64,000 nt of DNA from Nocardiopsis sp. N85 (lineage in GTDB: Bacteria > Actinomycetota > Actinomycetes > Streptosporangiales > Streptosporangiaceae). The stretch is taken from positions 124,001-188,000 of the forward strand of contig NZ_JARBUT010000010.1 in the NCBI RefSeq assembly GCF_028882275.1, given 5' to 3'. Positions 35,078 to 44,435 of the stretch are shown one piece after another; the first letter of the stretch is position 1; every line of letters begins with the position of its first letter. The position numbers and the translations under genes were made by a program. A model generated the notes under the pieces. It was not told the DNA's origin. It searched no databases and worked only from the letters and a program-made list of their open reading frames with translations.

Positions 35078-36286
35078 ATGACGGCGTTCGACCTCACCGC
35101 GTTCCGCGCGCGATTCCCCTCCCTGGCCTCGGGGATCGCCCACTTCGACGGCCCCGGGGGCACCCAGACCCCCGCCCGGGTCGGGGAGGCGATCGCCCGG
35201 ACCCTCACCGGCCCCCTCTCCATCCGGGGCGCGTCGGTGGCCTCGGAGGCCAACGCCGAGGCCGCCGTCGGGGCGTTCCGCCGGGCCTACGCCGACCTCC
35301 TGGGGTGCGCTCCCGAGGGGATCGTGTACGGACGCAGTGCCACCCAGCTCACCTACGACTTCTCCCGGCACCTGTCCCAGGGCTGGGGCCCCGGCGACGA
35401 GGTCGTCGTCACCCGCCTGGACCACGACTCCAACGTCCGCCCCTGGGTGCAGGCCGCCGAGCGCGCGGGCGCGACGGTGCGCTGGATCGACTTCGACCCG
35501 CTCACCGCCGAGCCCGACCTGTCCGACCTGAACGGCGTGGTCAACGGCCGGACCCGCCTGGTCGCCGTCGGGGCCGCCTCCAACCTGCTGGGCACCCGGT
35601 TCCCGGTGCGCGTCGTCGCCGACCGCGCCCACGCCGTGGGCGCCCTCGTGTACGTCGACGGGGTCCACCACGCCGCCCACGCGGTCGTGGACGTGCGGGA
35701 GCTGGGCGCCGACTTCTACGTGTGCTCCCCCTACAAGTTCCTCGGCCCGCACTGCGCCGTCCTGGCCGCCGACCCCGCCCTGCTGGCGACCATCACCCCC
35801 GACAAGCTGGTGCCCTCCCCCGACACCGTTCCCGAGCGGTTCGAGTACGGCACCCTGCCCTACGAGATCATGGCCGGCGCCACCGAGGCCCTTGACCTCA
35901 CCGCCGAACTCGCCCCCGCCGGCGCCGACCGGCGCTCCCGTCTGGCCGCCGCCCGCACCCTGGTGGAAGAGCACGAGCAGGCGCTGCGCGGCAAGGTGGA
36001 GGCGGCGCTGGCCGAGCTGGGGGACGACGTGGTCGCGCACTCACGGGCCGCCGAACGCACCCCCACGCTGTTCATGACCTTCCCCGGACGCCGCAGCGCC
36101 GACGTCTCACGATTCCTCGCCGAACGCGACGTCCTCGCACCGGCGGGGAGCTTCTACGCCCATGAGGCGTTCGCCCGCCTGGGCGTCGACGACACCGCCG
36201 GGCTGCGCGTGGGCATGGCGCCCTACACGAGCGAGGACGACGTCGACCGCCTGCTGACCGGCCTCACCGACGCCCTGCGCGTCTGA
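35078..36286 (+). CDS. Aminotransferase class V, cysteine-desulfurase-like
   Basis: 402 residues. It has the fold-type I PLP enzyme pattern: IAHFDGPGGTQTPARVGEAI near the start, YVDGVHHAAH with the PLP-binding Asp/His, and the Schiff-base lysine in CSPYKFLGPH. It shows the CsdA/isopenicillin-epimerase-like organisation without the mobile active-site cysteine loop of true IscS. The exact substrate is not evident. ATG 35078 has CGGAGGAG 6 nt upstream. It is divergent from the AraC-family gene, which may regulate it. Confidence 0.88.
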   Translation: MTAFDLTAFRARFPSLASGIAHFDGPGGTQTPARVGEAIARTLTGPLSIRGASVASEANAEAAVGAFRRAYADLLGCAPEGIVYGRSATQLTYDFSRHLSQGWGPGDEVVVTRLDHDSNVRPWVQAAERAGATVRWIDFDPLTAEPDLSDLNGVVNGRTRLVAVGAASNLLGTRFPVRVVADRAHAVGALVYVDGVHHAAHAVVDVRELGADFYVCSPYKFLGPHCAVLAADPALLATITPDKLVPSPDTVPERFEYGTLPYEIMAGATEALDLTAELAPAGADRRSRLAAARTLVEEHEQALRGKVEAALAELGDDVVAHSRAAERTPTLFMTFPGRRSADVSRFLAERDVLAPAGSFYAHEAFARLGVDDTAGLRVGMAPYTSEDDVDRLLTGLTDALRV

Positions 36287-36461
36287 GGTCCCGTGCCGTG
36301 AACGCCCTCCCGTGCCGCGGGGACGGCGAGGACGCCCCCCGGGGGCGCGGGCCCGGAGCGAACGTCCGGGGAACGAGGACGTCGACGCAGCCGCCGAAGC
36401 TCCCCGCCCCCGGGCGGCCTCGCACCGACCGGAGCACAGCGGAGGTTCGCGAAAACCCGGT

Positions 36462-37094
36462 CTAGTGGCCGCGGGCGATCCATTCCTGGAGGTGGGGAGC
36501 CTCGTCGCCGATGGTGGTGGACGGGCCGTGGCCGGTGTGCACGGCCGTGCCGGGCGGCAGACCGAGCAGCCGGTCCCGGATGGAACCGATGATGGTCGGG
36601 AAATCGGAGAAGGATCGTCCGGTGGCCCCGGGCCCGCCCTGGAACAGGGTGTCGCCGGAGAACACCGCGGCCAGGTCGGGCGCGTACAGGCAGACCGCGC
36701 CGGGACTGTGCCCCGGCGTGTGCAGCACCGTCAGCTCCGTGCCGGCCACCGCCAGCCGTTGTCCGTCACGGAGTTCCCCGTCCGGTCGGGTGTCGGGGTG
36801 CCGCGCCCGCCACAGCATCAGGTCGTCGGCGTGCAGGAGGACCGGCGCCCCGGTCCGGGCGGCCAGGTCGGGAGCCGCGTCGATGTGGTCGTCGTGGCCG
36901 TGGGTGGACACGATCGCCGACACCCGCCGACCGTTCACCGCGGCCAGGATCGCGTCGGCGTCGTGCGCCGCGTCGATGACGATCACCTCGGCGTCGTCCC
37001 CGACGATCCAGACGTTGTTGTCGACCTCCCAGCTCCCGCCGTCCAGGGTGAACAGGCCCGAGGTGACCACGTGGTCGATGCGCGCCCCGCTCAC
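36462..37094 (-). CDS. MBL-fold hydrolase linked to mycothiol-dependent formaldehyde oxidation
   Basis: 210 residues. The metallo-beta-lactamase motif is [13 protein letters not shown], with further metal ligands in [17 protein letters not shown] and [12 protein letters not shown] 37094 overlaps the stop of the upstream dehydrogenase (GTGA). In actinobacteria an MBL-fold gene often follows S-(hydroxymethyl)mycothiol dehydrogenase and is thought to hydrolyse the formyl-mycothiol product. That role is known from context, not shown here. Confidence 0.88.
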   Translation of the reverse strand: MSGARIDHVVTSGLFTLDGGSWEVDNNVWIVGDDAEVIVIDAAHDADAILAAVNGRRVSAIVSTHGHDDHIDAAPDLAARTGAPVLLHADDLMLWRARHPDTRPDGELRDGQRLAVAGTELTVLHTPGHSPGAVCLYAPDLAAVFSGDTLFQGGPGATGRSFSDFPTIIGSIRDRLLGLPPGTAVHTGHGPSTTIGDEAPHLQEWIARGH

Positions 37095-38173
37095 AGGACC
37101 ACCACCGAACGCAGCACGTCGCCGTCGCGCATGGTGGCGAAGGCCTCCTCCACCCCGTCGAGCGGGATGGTCTCGGAGACGAACGCCCCCAGGTCCAGGC
37201 GTCCCTGGAGGTACAGGTCGATGAGCATCGGGAAGTCCCGCGAGGGCAGGCAGTCGCCGTACCAGGAGGACTTCAGCGAGCCCCCGCGCCCGAACACGTC
37301 CGCGAGCGGCAGTGAGAGGCGCGCGTCGGGGGCCGGCACGCCGACCAGGACCACGGTCCCGGCCAGGTCCCGGGCCTGGAACGCCTGCTCGTAGGTGGCG
37401 GGGGTGCCCACGGCGTCGATGACCACGTCGGCCCCGTGTCCGCCGGTGAGGTCGCGCACGGCGGCCACCGGGTCGGTGGTCGCGGCGTTGACGGTGTGCG
37501 TCGCGCCCAGTTCCCGGGCCTTGGCGAGCTTGCGCTCGTCGAGGTCGACGGCGACGATCGTGGTGGCCCCGGCCGTCCTCGACCCGAGCACGGCGGCGCT
37601 CCCCACACCCCCGCAGCCGATCACGGCGACCGAGTCGCCCCGGCCCACGCCCCCGGTGTTGACGGCGGCGCCCAGTCCGGCCATCACACCGCAGCCGAGG
37701 AGTCCGGCGACCTCGGGTTCGGCGGCGGGGTCGACCCTGGTGCACTGTCCGGCGGCGACGAGGGTCTTGTCGGCGAAGGCGCCGATCCCCAGGGCCGGGG
37801 AGAGTTCGGTGCCGTCCTCCAGGGTCATGCGCTGTGTCGCGTTGTGGGTGTCGAAGCAGTACCAGGGGCGTCCGCGCAGGCAGGCCCGGCAGCGGCCGCA
37901 CACGGCACGCCAGTTGAGGACGACGAAGTCGCCCGGTCCCACCTCGGTCACCCCGGAGCCGACCGACTCCACGATCCCGGCGGCCTCGTGGCCGAGCAGG
38001 TAGGGGAACTCGTCGCCGATCCCGCCCTGGCGGTAGTGCAGGTCGGTGTGGCACACACCGCAGGCCTGCACCTTCACCACGGCCTCTCCGGGGCCGGGGT
38101 CGGGGATGACGATGGTCTCGACGGAGACCGGTGCCCCCTCGGCTCGGGCGATGACGCCGCGTACGTGCTGCAT
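37091..38173 (-). CDS. mscR: S-(hydroxymethyl)mycothiol dehydrogenase
   Basis: 360 residues. It is a zinc-containing class III-like alcohol dehydrogenase: catalytic zinc region [14 protein letters not shown] and [12 protein letters not shown], structural zinc cysteines in [18 protein letters not shown]-binding [12 protein letters not shown]. The short [13 protein letters not shown] stretch is typical of the mycothiol-dependent formaldehyde dehydrogenase group. It oxidises the mycothiol adduct of formaldehyde. Start ATG 38173 ([13 protein letters not shown]) has AGGAAGGA upstream. Lying directly behind a P450 gene, it probably removes formaldehyde released by O-demethylation. Confidence 0.9.
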   Translation of the reverse strand: MQHVRGVIARAEGAPVSVETIVIPDPGPGEAVVKVQACGVCHTDLHYRQGGIGDEFPYLLGHEAAGIVESVGSGVTEVGPGDFVVLNWRAVCGRCRACLRGRPWYCFDTHNATQRMTLEDGTELSPALGIGAFADKTLVAAGQCTRVDPAAEPEVAGLLGCGVMAGLGAAVNTGGVGRGDSVAVIGCGGVGSAAVLGSRTAGATTIVAVDLDERKLAKARELGATHTVNAATTDPVAAVRDLTGGHGADVVIDAVGTPATYEQAFQARDLAGTVVLVGVPAPDARLSLPLADVFGRGGSLKSSWYGDCLPSRDFPMLIDLYLQGRLDLGAFVSETIPLDGVEEAFATMRDGDVLRSVVVL

Positions 38174-38228
38174 CGTTGTCCTTCCTGTGGCGTTCACGGC
38201 CCGCGGGGCGGGCCCGGACGGCGGTCGT

Positions 38229-39431
38229 TCAGACGGTGCGGACGCGCACCGGCATCGAGGACCAGGCACGCAGGGTGTTGTTGAGGTGGCGGACGGGCGT
38301 GTCCGCGAGTTCGATGTGCTCGACGCGCTCGGCCAGGGCGGTGAGCAGCGACTCGGCCTCCAACCGGGCGACGTGTTGGCCCACGCACTGATGCAGCCCC
38401 ATGCCGAACCCTACGTGGGCGGAGGGGTCGCGTGTGAGATCGAAGGAGTCGGGGTCGGTCCAGTGTCGCGGGTCGCGGTTGGCGGCGCCCAGGAACATCA
38501 GGATCTTGCCGCCCTCGGGGATCGTCGTGCCCGCGATCTCGACGTCGCGGGTGGCCGTGCGGAAGAAGGTCTGCACCGGGGACTCCCAGCGCACCGCCTC
38601 GTCGAAGGCGACCCGCGCCAGGCGGGGGTCCTCACGCAGGCGCCGCCACTGCTCGGGGTGGGTGGCGAAGGCGTACAGGACGGCGGCCAGCCCGTGGACG
38701 GTCGTGTCCACCCCGGCGGTGAGGAGGGAGCGCACGATCAGGGGCGCCTGCCTCTCGGTGATGTCGCCCCGGTCGGCGGCCTCCCAGATCGCGGCTCCGA
38801 ACCCGCCGGGCGCCAACCGTTCCCGGGCGCACTGCGCCTCGACCCACGCCGAGAGTTCGGCGACCCGGGGGGCTCCCTTGTCCACCAGCGCGTTCCGCGG
38901 GCCGAAGGCGTTGAAGGCGTGGTCGCCGTAGGGCAGGAGGTTCTCCCGCCCTTCCCGGCCCAGACCCACCGCGTCGGGGAAGACGCGCAGGGGGAAGGCC
39001 TGGGCGAGTCCGGTGACGGCGTCGAAGGAGGTGCGGCCCAGCACGCGGTCGACGAGTTCCCGGGCCTCCTCGGCCCAGGCCTCGCGCAGGCGGCGCAGCC
39101 GGGGTGGTCCCACGACCCGGGACAGCACGGTCCGAGGGGCGTCGTGCAGCGGTGGGTCGGCCTCCAGCAGCAGGCTCGGCGGACGCCAGGGCTTCTCATG
39201 GCGGAAGTTCGCCAGGCCCACCCCCGCCGCCGACTGGAAGGTCTGCCAGTCGGTCAGGGCGGCGTGGACGTGCTCGTACCGGGCCAGCGCGTGGACGCCG
39301 TAGCGGTCCAGACGCACCACGGGTCCGGCATCGCGCAGGCGCTCCTGCAACGGGAGGGGGTCCTCCAGGGTCTCCGGTGCGAAGGGGTCGACGTCCGGGT
39401 GGACGAGTGGGGAGGTGTCGGTCACGGCCAT
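38229..39431 (-). CDS. Cytochrome P450, CYP199-like, probable aromatic O-demethylase
   Basis: 400 residues. The I-helix is [14 protein letters not shown], the K-helix ExxR is EAVRW, and the haem ligand is the Cys in [20 protein letters not shown]. The [10 protein letters not shown] style is seen in CYP199-type benzoate-oxidising P450s, which demethylate methoxybenzoates. The substrate is inference. Start ATG 39431 ([17 protein letters not shown]). The reductase gene ends 22 bp upstream, so the pair is likely co-translated, and the formaldehyde dehydrogenase gene follows 55 bp downstream. Confidence 0.9.
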   Translation of the reverse strand: MAVTDTSPLVHPDVDPFAPETLEDPLPLQERLRDAGPVVRLDRYGVHALARYEHVHAALTDWQTFQSAAGVGLANFRHEKPWRPPSLLLEADPPLHDAPRTVLSRVVGPPRLRRLREAWAEEARELVDRVLGRTSFDAVTGLAQAFPLRVFPDAVGLGREGRENLLPYGDHAFNAFGPRNALVDKGAPRVAELSAWVEAQCARERLAPGGFGAAIWEAADRGDITERQAPLIVRSLLTAGVDTTVHGLAAVLYAFATHPEQWRRLREDPRLARVAFDEAVRWESPVQTFFRTATRDVEIAGTTIPEGGKILMFLGAANRDPRHWTDPDSFDLTRDPSAHVGFGMGLHQCVGQHVARLEAESLLTALAERVEHIELADTPVRHLNNTLRAWSSMPVRVRTV

Positions 39432-39453
39432 GTCGGCTCCTCGGGCGGCGGTG

Positions 39454-40443
39454 TCACAGGTCCAGGACGAGGCGTTGGGAGCGTGCTCGGGAGACACAGA
39501 CGAGCATGCGGTCGCCGGCGGCGCGTTCGGCCTCGTCGAGAAGGGAGTCGCGGTGGTCGGGCACACCGTCGAGCACGGCGGTCTCGCAGGTGCCGCACAG
39601 GCCCTGCCGACAGGACGACAGCACCCGCGCCCCGGCCCGACCCAGCTCGTGGAGGAGGTTCTGTTCGGTGCCGACGGTGATGGTGATGCCCGAGCGGCGC
39701 AGCTCCACCTCGAACGCGCGACCGCCCGTACCGGGGTTCGGGTCCGTGGCCACGAAGCGCTCGGTGCGCACCCGTCCGGCGGGCAGGTCGGCGCAGGCGC
39801 GCGCCACCGCCGCGAGCAGGCCCGGCGGTCCGCAGCTGTACACCTTGGCGTCGGAGGAGGGCGCCGACAGCCATGCCGGGATGTCGGGGCGGCCGTGCTC
39901 GTCCTCGGCGACGACCGTGACGCGGTCGCCGTGCGCGGTGACCAGTGCGTCGACGAAGGCCATGGACGCGCGGGTGCGACCGCCGTAGAGCAGGCGCCAG
40001 GGAACGCCGAGCAGGTCGGCCTGGACGATCATCGGCAGTAGCGGAGTGATCCCGATGCCGCCCGCGATGAAGTGGTACTCCTCGGCGGGGGCCATCGGGA
40101 AGTTGTTGCGGGGGCCGCCCAGGCCGACCGGGTCCCCCTCGCGCAGGTGATCGTGGACGAGGGCCGAACCGCCTCGGCCCTCGGGTTCGCGCAGCACCGC
40201 CACCCGGTAGGTCCGGGCGTCCCAGCGGTCGCCGCACAGGGAGTACTGGCGGGTGAGCCCGCCCGGCAGCACGAGGTCGATGTGCGCTCCGGGGGCCCAG
40301 TCGGGCAGTCTGCCGCCGTCCGGCCGGGCGAGCGTCAGGGCCACCACCCCGTCCGCCTCCTCGGTCCGGCGGACCACGTGGAGAGACATCCCGGTGTGCG
40401 CCCCTCCGCCCTCCGGGGGCGGGGTCGCCGTCGTCGTCGCCAT
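39454..40443 (-). CDS. PDR/VanB-type oxidoreductase (flavin, NAD, C-terminal 2Fe-2S)
   Basis: 329 residues in the order of phthalate-dioxygenase reductase: a flavin barrel with RQYSLCGDRW, NAD domain with AGGIGITPLLPM and YSCGPPGLL, then a plant-type ferredoxin with CRQGLCGTC (CX4CX2C) and a last Cys in LVCVSRARS. It passes electrons from NAD(P)H via flavin and 2Fe-2S, here most likely to the P450. Start ATG 40443 has AGGAGGTTCC upstream. Confidence 0.92.
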   Translation of the reverse strand: MATTTATPPPEGGGAHTGMSLHVVRRTEEADGVVALTLARPDGGRLPDWAPGAHIDLVLPGGLTRQYSLCGDRWDARTYRVAVLREPEGRGGSALVHDHLREGDPVGLGGPRNNFPMAPAEEYHFIAGGIGITPLLPMIVQADLLGVPWRLLYGGRTRASMAFVDALVTAHGDRVTVVAEDEHGRPDIPAWLSAPSSDAKVYSCGPPGLLAAVARACADLPAGRVRTERFVATDPNPGTGGRAFEVELRRSGITITVGTEQNLLHELGRAGARVLSSCRQGLCGTCETAVLDGVPDHRDSLLDEAERAAGDRMLVCVSRARSQRLVLDL

Positions 40444-40509
40444 GGAACCTCCTCGTCGTGCCGGGGGTGTCGCCCCAGCATCGGACGGCGGCCGGTCCTG
40501 AGGCCACAC

Positions 40510-40530
40510 GTCTTCCATTCAACGGAACAC
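40510..40530. promoter_or_regulatory. Candidate IclR-type operator
   Basis: The inverted repeat gtcttcc (40510-40516), 7-bp spacer, ggaacac (40524-40530) has one mismatch. It lies 67 bp upstream of the reductase/P450 start and just downstream of the IclR-family gene, a sensible place for control of the demethylation genes. Confidence 0.45.
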
Positions 40531-40610
40531 GGGATCCGGCACCGGTCACGGAAGATCGGTGCCGCAGGATCGCGGGACCGATCGCGGGCCGGTACGGGAC
40601 CCGGGGCGGG

Positions 40611-41420
40611 TCACGGAGAGGCGGTGTCGGAGGACCACGCGCCCCGGCCACGGGAACCGGGCACCGGAGGCGTCACGGGACCGCTCAGGGACCGGCTCAG
40701 GGCCAGCCCGGCGAGCACGAGAGGCCTGTTGAGCGCCCAGGCGCCGTCGTCGTTGGGCACGACGATCCCCAGGGCCGCGACCACCTCGCCGTCACGGCGC
40801 ACCGGGACCGCCAGCCCGGTCGCCTCGGGGCGGATGTGTCCGGGGCAGAAGGAGAAGCCGCGCCTGCGGATCTCGGCCAGCTCGGCGCGCAGCGCCCGGT
40901 CGTCGCCGAGGGTGTGCGGTGTGCGGGGGACCAGCGGGCCGCGCAGGACCCGTTCGCGCACACCGTCGGGCGCGTGGGCCAGGAGCACCAGCCCGGCCGA
41001 GGAGGCGTGCGCGGGCAACCGGCCGGCCACCTCGGTGACGTTGACGACCGCGCCGGGTGCGGTGAGTCGCTCGACGCACAGCACCTCGTCCCCTTGGAGC
41101 ACCGCCAGCTGGGTGGAGTGGCCGACCACCGAGTGCAGGTCGCCCATGTACTGGAGGGCGGACTCCCTGAGGTCCTTCACGGGTGAGGCGCGCTCGGCCA
41201 GCTCCCACATGCGGGTGCCGATGAGGACCCGACGGCACTCGTCGCGGTCGAGCAGACCGTGCCGTGTCATCTCCTTGACCAGTCGGGCGGTCGTGGCCGG
41301 GGGCAGGCGGGCACGCCGGCCGATCTCGCTCAGGCTCAGTACCCGGGCATCGGGGCCGAAGGCGTCCAGGATCCTGACCGCGCGCGTGATGACGGAGTCC
41401 CCGTCGGGCGATCGTGCCAT
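40611..41420 (-). CDS. IclR-family regulator
   Basis: 269 residues. An N-terminal winged helix-turn-helix (SLSEIGRRARLPPATTARLV) is followed by the IclR effector domain (VVGHSTQLAVLQGDEVLCVE, GRLPAHASSAGLVLLAHA, ATGLAVPVRRDGEVVAALGI). IclR proteins commonly control aromatic catabolism. Start ATG 41420 has GAGGAG upstream. It lies between the MFS permease and the reductase/P450 genes on the same strand. Confidence 0.9.
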   Translation of the reverse strand: MARSPDGDSVITRAVRILDAFGPDARVLSLSEIGRRARLPPATTARLVKEMTRHGLLDRDECRRVLIGTRMWELAERASPVKDLRESALQYMGDLHSVVGHSTQLAVLQGDEVLCVERLTAPGAVVNVTEVAGRLPAHASSAGLVLLAHAPDGVRERVLRGPLVPRTPHTLGDDRALRAELAEIRRRGFSFCPGHIRPEATGLAVPVRRDGEVVAALGIVVPNDDGAWALNRPLVLAGLALSRSLSGPVTPPVPGSRGRGAWSSDTASP

Positions 41421-41496
41421 CGTCTTCCACTCCTCACAGGGGAGATGCCCGCGGGCCGCGCCGAAACGCGCTTCGGGGCGGCCCGCGACGGGCACC

Positions 41497-42714
41497 TCAG
41501 TGCCGTTCTCCCGACTGACGCGCCGTGGCGCGCAGGGTGAACACCAGCAGCAGCGCCATGGCCGCCGCGGCGGCGCCGAGCAGGCCCAGCGCCGACCTCA
41601 GATCCGCGCCCGCCGTACCGAGCGCGACGATGATGAGGGGGCAGGCGAACTGGCCGATGAACAGGGCCCCGGTCCACAGGCCGGTGCCGCGGCCGCGCTG
41701 TTCGAAGGCGAGCCGGTTGACGGCCCACAGCACCAGCGTGGGCAGCAGCAGGCCGGTGCCGAAACCGGTGATGACCGCGCCGACGATGATGATCGGCACC
41801 GACGGGGCCGCGAAGACGATGCCCAGACCGAGGGCGGACAGGCCGAACTCGATGGGGACGAGCACCCGGGGCGTCACCGCCGAGAACCGGCCGAACAGCC
41901 CCGCGCCGACGGCGGTGGCCAGCGACATGACGGCGCTGATCGCCCCGACCGTTCCGGTGGAGGTGACTCCCGCGCCGTCCAGGACGTAGGACAGGTGGAC
42001 GATGAGCGCGTAGAACACCACCCCGCCGAAGAGGGTGACCGCGCAGGGGCCGAGCAGCAGGCGCCAGGGCAGGCCGCCCCGGCTCTCGCCCTCCGATCTC
42101 CGGGGCTGCCACAGGAAGGCGGCCATCGGCGCGACCAGGAGCACCGCGGCGAGGTAGAGCCAGAAGGGCGTCCGCCATCCCCACGCGCCGAGCAGTCCGC
42201 CGGCGAGCAGGAACACGGTGGCGGCACAGGTCGTGGTGAGCACCTGCAACCCGAGGTAGCGCGCCCGGCGGGTGCCGGACCAGTAGTCGCCGATGAGCGT
42301 GGTGCAGCAGGTCATGATGGCCGCTTCGAACAGGCCCAGCAGGACCCGGCTGGCGACGATCGCCTGGAGGTCGTCGAGGTACAGGGGTGCGGTGCCGACC
42401 ACCGAGTAGCCGACCATGGCGAACAGCAGCACGCGCTTGCGGTCGACCCGGTCCACGAGCGCCCCCGCGAAGGGGGCGGTCAGGCCGATGACCAGGGCGG
42501 GGACGGTGAGCACCACCGGAACCAGGATGGCGGCGCCCGCGACCGAGGAGAACTCACGGGCCATCAGTGGCAGGATCGGGGCGATGAGGACGCTGCCGAG
42601 GATCGGCATGCAGCTGGCGGCCAGCAGGAGGACGAGCTGGACGATGCCGGCTTCGCGTCGGCCGTCCGTGGGAGCCCGCCCCTCGGCCGGGGGTGTTGTG
42701 GTCTTGTCGGGCAC
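41497..42714 (-). CDS. MFS transporter, probable aromatic-acid or drug permease
   Basis: 405 residues with about twelve membrane segments. The inter-helix motif LVDRVDRKRVLL matches the MFS loop 2-3 signature. Start GTG 42714 (VPDKTTTPP) with GCGAGGTG upstream. As first gene of the cluster with IclR, reductase and P450 it may import the aromatic substrate; a drug exporter is an alternative. Confidence 0.85.
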   Translation of the reverse strand: MPDKTTTPPAEGRAPTDGRREAGIVQLVLLLAASCMPILGSVLIAPILPLMAREFSSVAGAAILVPVVLTVPALVIGLTAPFAGALVDRVDRKRVLLFAMVGYSVVGTAPLYLDDLQAIVASRVLLGLFEAAIMTCCTTLIGDYWSGTRRARYLGLQVLTTTCAATVFLLAGGLLGAWGWRTPFWLYLAAVLLVAPMAAFLWQPRRSEGESRGGLPWRLLLGPCAVTLFGGVVFYALIVHLSYVLDGAGVTSTGTVGAISAVMSLATAVGAGLFGRFSAVTPRVLVPIEFGLSALGLGIVFAAPSVPIIIVGAVITGFGTGLLLPTLVLWAVNRLAFEQRGRGTGLWTGALFIGQFACPLIIVALGTAGADLRSALGLLGAAAAAMALLLVFTLRATARQSGERH

Positions 42715-43127
42715 GGGGCACCTCGCTGTCGTAGGGGGATGAAGGGCACGCCGCGAAAGGCCGACGGCGCGCGGAAGGTGGAGAGGACGACGGGGAGGGG
42801 CGGGTCCTGCGCCCTGATGCTCCCTGGTCGTACGCCTCAAGCCTGCATGTGTTCCACGTCACTCGGAAGAGCGAATTCGCTATACCGACCATTCACCGGG
42901 TGGATGCGTCCGCGTTCACGCGCCGTCATCACCTCCGGTTTCGGGCGGGCCCCGGGACCCGCGCGGACCGCGGCGGCGGGGCGGTGCGCGGGGGGCCGGG
43001 CACGACGAAGGGCCCGGTCGGCCCCGCCCACGGTGGTGTGGGCGGGGTCGTCCGGGCCCGAACGAGGTCACTCGGTCGAGCGCGATGGTCCGCCCGGGGC
43101 GGGACACCGGCCCCGGGCGGTCGGGGT
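42715..43127. other. Intergenic stretch with a hairpin
   Basis: No gene was seen. It contains an imperfect GC hairpin near 43022-43050 (ccccgcccac / gtgggcgggg) and the strong hairpin listed at 43090-43120, and must contain the promoter of the MFS gene. Confidence 0.45.
43090..43120 (-). terminator. Hairpin terminator of the sugar ABC operon
   Basis: A perfect 11-bp stem, ccgcccggggc / gccccgggcgg, has a 9-base loop and lies 8 bp downstream of the binding-protein stop. It has no T-run, which is common for actinobacterial hairpin terminators. Confidence 0.65.
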
Positions 43128-44372
43128 CTACTCGCTCAGGTAGGCGTCGTCCATCTCGGCCAGCGCCTCCTCGACGGTGATGTCACCGGCGAAGAGCTGC
43201 TGGATCACGTTGAAGTGGGTCTGCTGGACGCGGGCGTTGGGCCAGCGCTGGTCCATGAACGGAACCGTCCGCCCCTGGCTCTGGTAGTCGGTGAGGGTGG
43301 TGAGCGCCGGGTCGATCTCGCGGGCGTCGTCGGGCAGGGCGGTGAGGGTGCCGCCCTCGGTGGCGTAGATGTCCTGACCCTCGGCGGAGCCGAGGAACTC
43401 GACGAAGGTCATGGCGGCCTGCGGGTCGGAGGCCTCGGAGTTCACGCCGTAGGCGGCGGAGACGGACCCGGGCATCAGGGTCTGCTCGGGATCGTCGGTG
43501 GCGGGCAGAGCGAACATCCCCAGCTCGGCGTCACCGGCCTCGGACTGCACCTGGGACAGGGTGGTGGCCACCTGGACCAGGCCCACCGACCGCCCTTGGA
43601 CCACGTTGGAGATGGAGGCCTCGTAGCCGGTGCCCAACGGGTTGTCGTTGAAGCAGCCCTCCTCCTCCATCTCCAGGTACTTCTCCATGGCGGTCTTCCA
43701 ACCGGAGTCGGCGAAGGAGGTCTCCCCGGCCGCCATCCGCTCGTCGAAGTCGGGGGTGTCGGCGTAGACGGTGGTCCCCGCCAGGGCGTAGGTGATGAGC
43801 TGGGTCACCCACGGGGTCTGGTTGCCCAGGGCGAGCAGGCTCATGTCCTCCTCGGCGGCGGCGCCGCACAGGTCGATCAGCTCGCTCCAGGTGGTGGGCT
43901 CCTCGGCGCCCAGGCCGGTCAGGGCCGCCTTGTCGTAGATGACGCCGATGCCGCTGTAGGTGACCGGGACGATGTAGGTCGTGTCCTCGTACTCGGTCAC
44001 GGGTCGGTCGCCCTCGGGGATGCGGCCCGCGAACTCGGCGTCGCCGAGGTCGGCCAGGTATCCGCTGGGCGCGAGGAGTTCCAGCGCCGCCGGGTTGCCG
44101 TTGCCGGGCCAGACCGTGAAGACGTCGGGGGCGGTGCCCGAGGACAACTGCGTGCGCAGGGTGCTCTGGAGCTGGTCGGTGTCGGCGTAGGTGACGGTGA
44201 CCCCGATGTCGGGGTGCTGCTCGCGGAAGGCGGCGACCACCGCGTCCATGGGCACGCGGTCGGTGGAGTTCGCGGTGACGGTGAGGCCGCCGCCCGCCTC
44301 GTCGCCCTGCGCGGAGCAGGCGGTGAGGGCGAGGGCCGCGCAGGCCAGCGGGGCCAGGAGCTTCTTGGACAT
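43128..44372 (-). CDS. Sugar ABC transporter substrate-binding lipoprotein
   Basis: 414 residues. Lipoprotein signal LLAPLACAALALTAC (lipobox LTAC). It has the family-1 solute-binding pattern (MDAVVAAFREQHPDIGVTVT, APDVFTVWPGNGNPAALELL, ATEGGTLTALPDDA). It likely binds a rhamnoside or rhamnose-containing oligosaccharide, because the divergent gene encodes a rhamnosidase. It is encoded last in the operon, after the two permeases. Confidence 0.9.
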   Translation of the reverse strand: MSKKLLAPLACAALALTACSAQGDEAGGGLTVTANSTDRVPMDAVVAAFREQHPDIGVTVTYADTDQLQSTLRTQLSSGTAPDVFTVWPGNGNPAALELLAPSGYLADLGDAEFAGRIPEGDRPVTEYEDTTYIVPVTYSGIGVIYDKAALTGLGAEEPTTWSELIDLCGAAAEEDMSLLALGNQTPWVTQLITYALAGTTVYADTPDFDERMAAGETSFADSGWKTAMEKYLEMEEEGCFNDNPLGTGYEASISNVVQGRSVGLVQVATTLSQVQSEAGDAELGMFALPATDDPEQTLMPGSVSAAYGVNSEASDPQAAMTFVEFLGSAEGQDIYATEGGTLTALPDDAREIDPALTTLTDYQSQGRTVPFMDQRWPNARVQQTHFNVIQQLFAGDITVEEALAEMDDAYLSE

Positions 44373-44435
44373 GGTTCTCTCCGGGATGAGGGAAGGAGGG
44401 GAGGGGATGACGCACGCGGACGGGGACGCAGGGGA

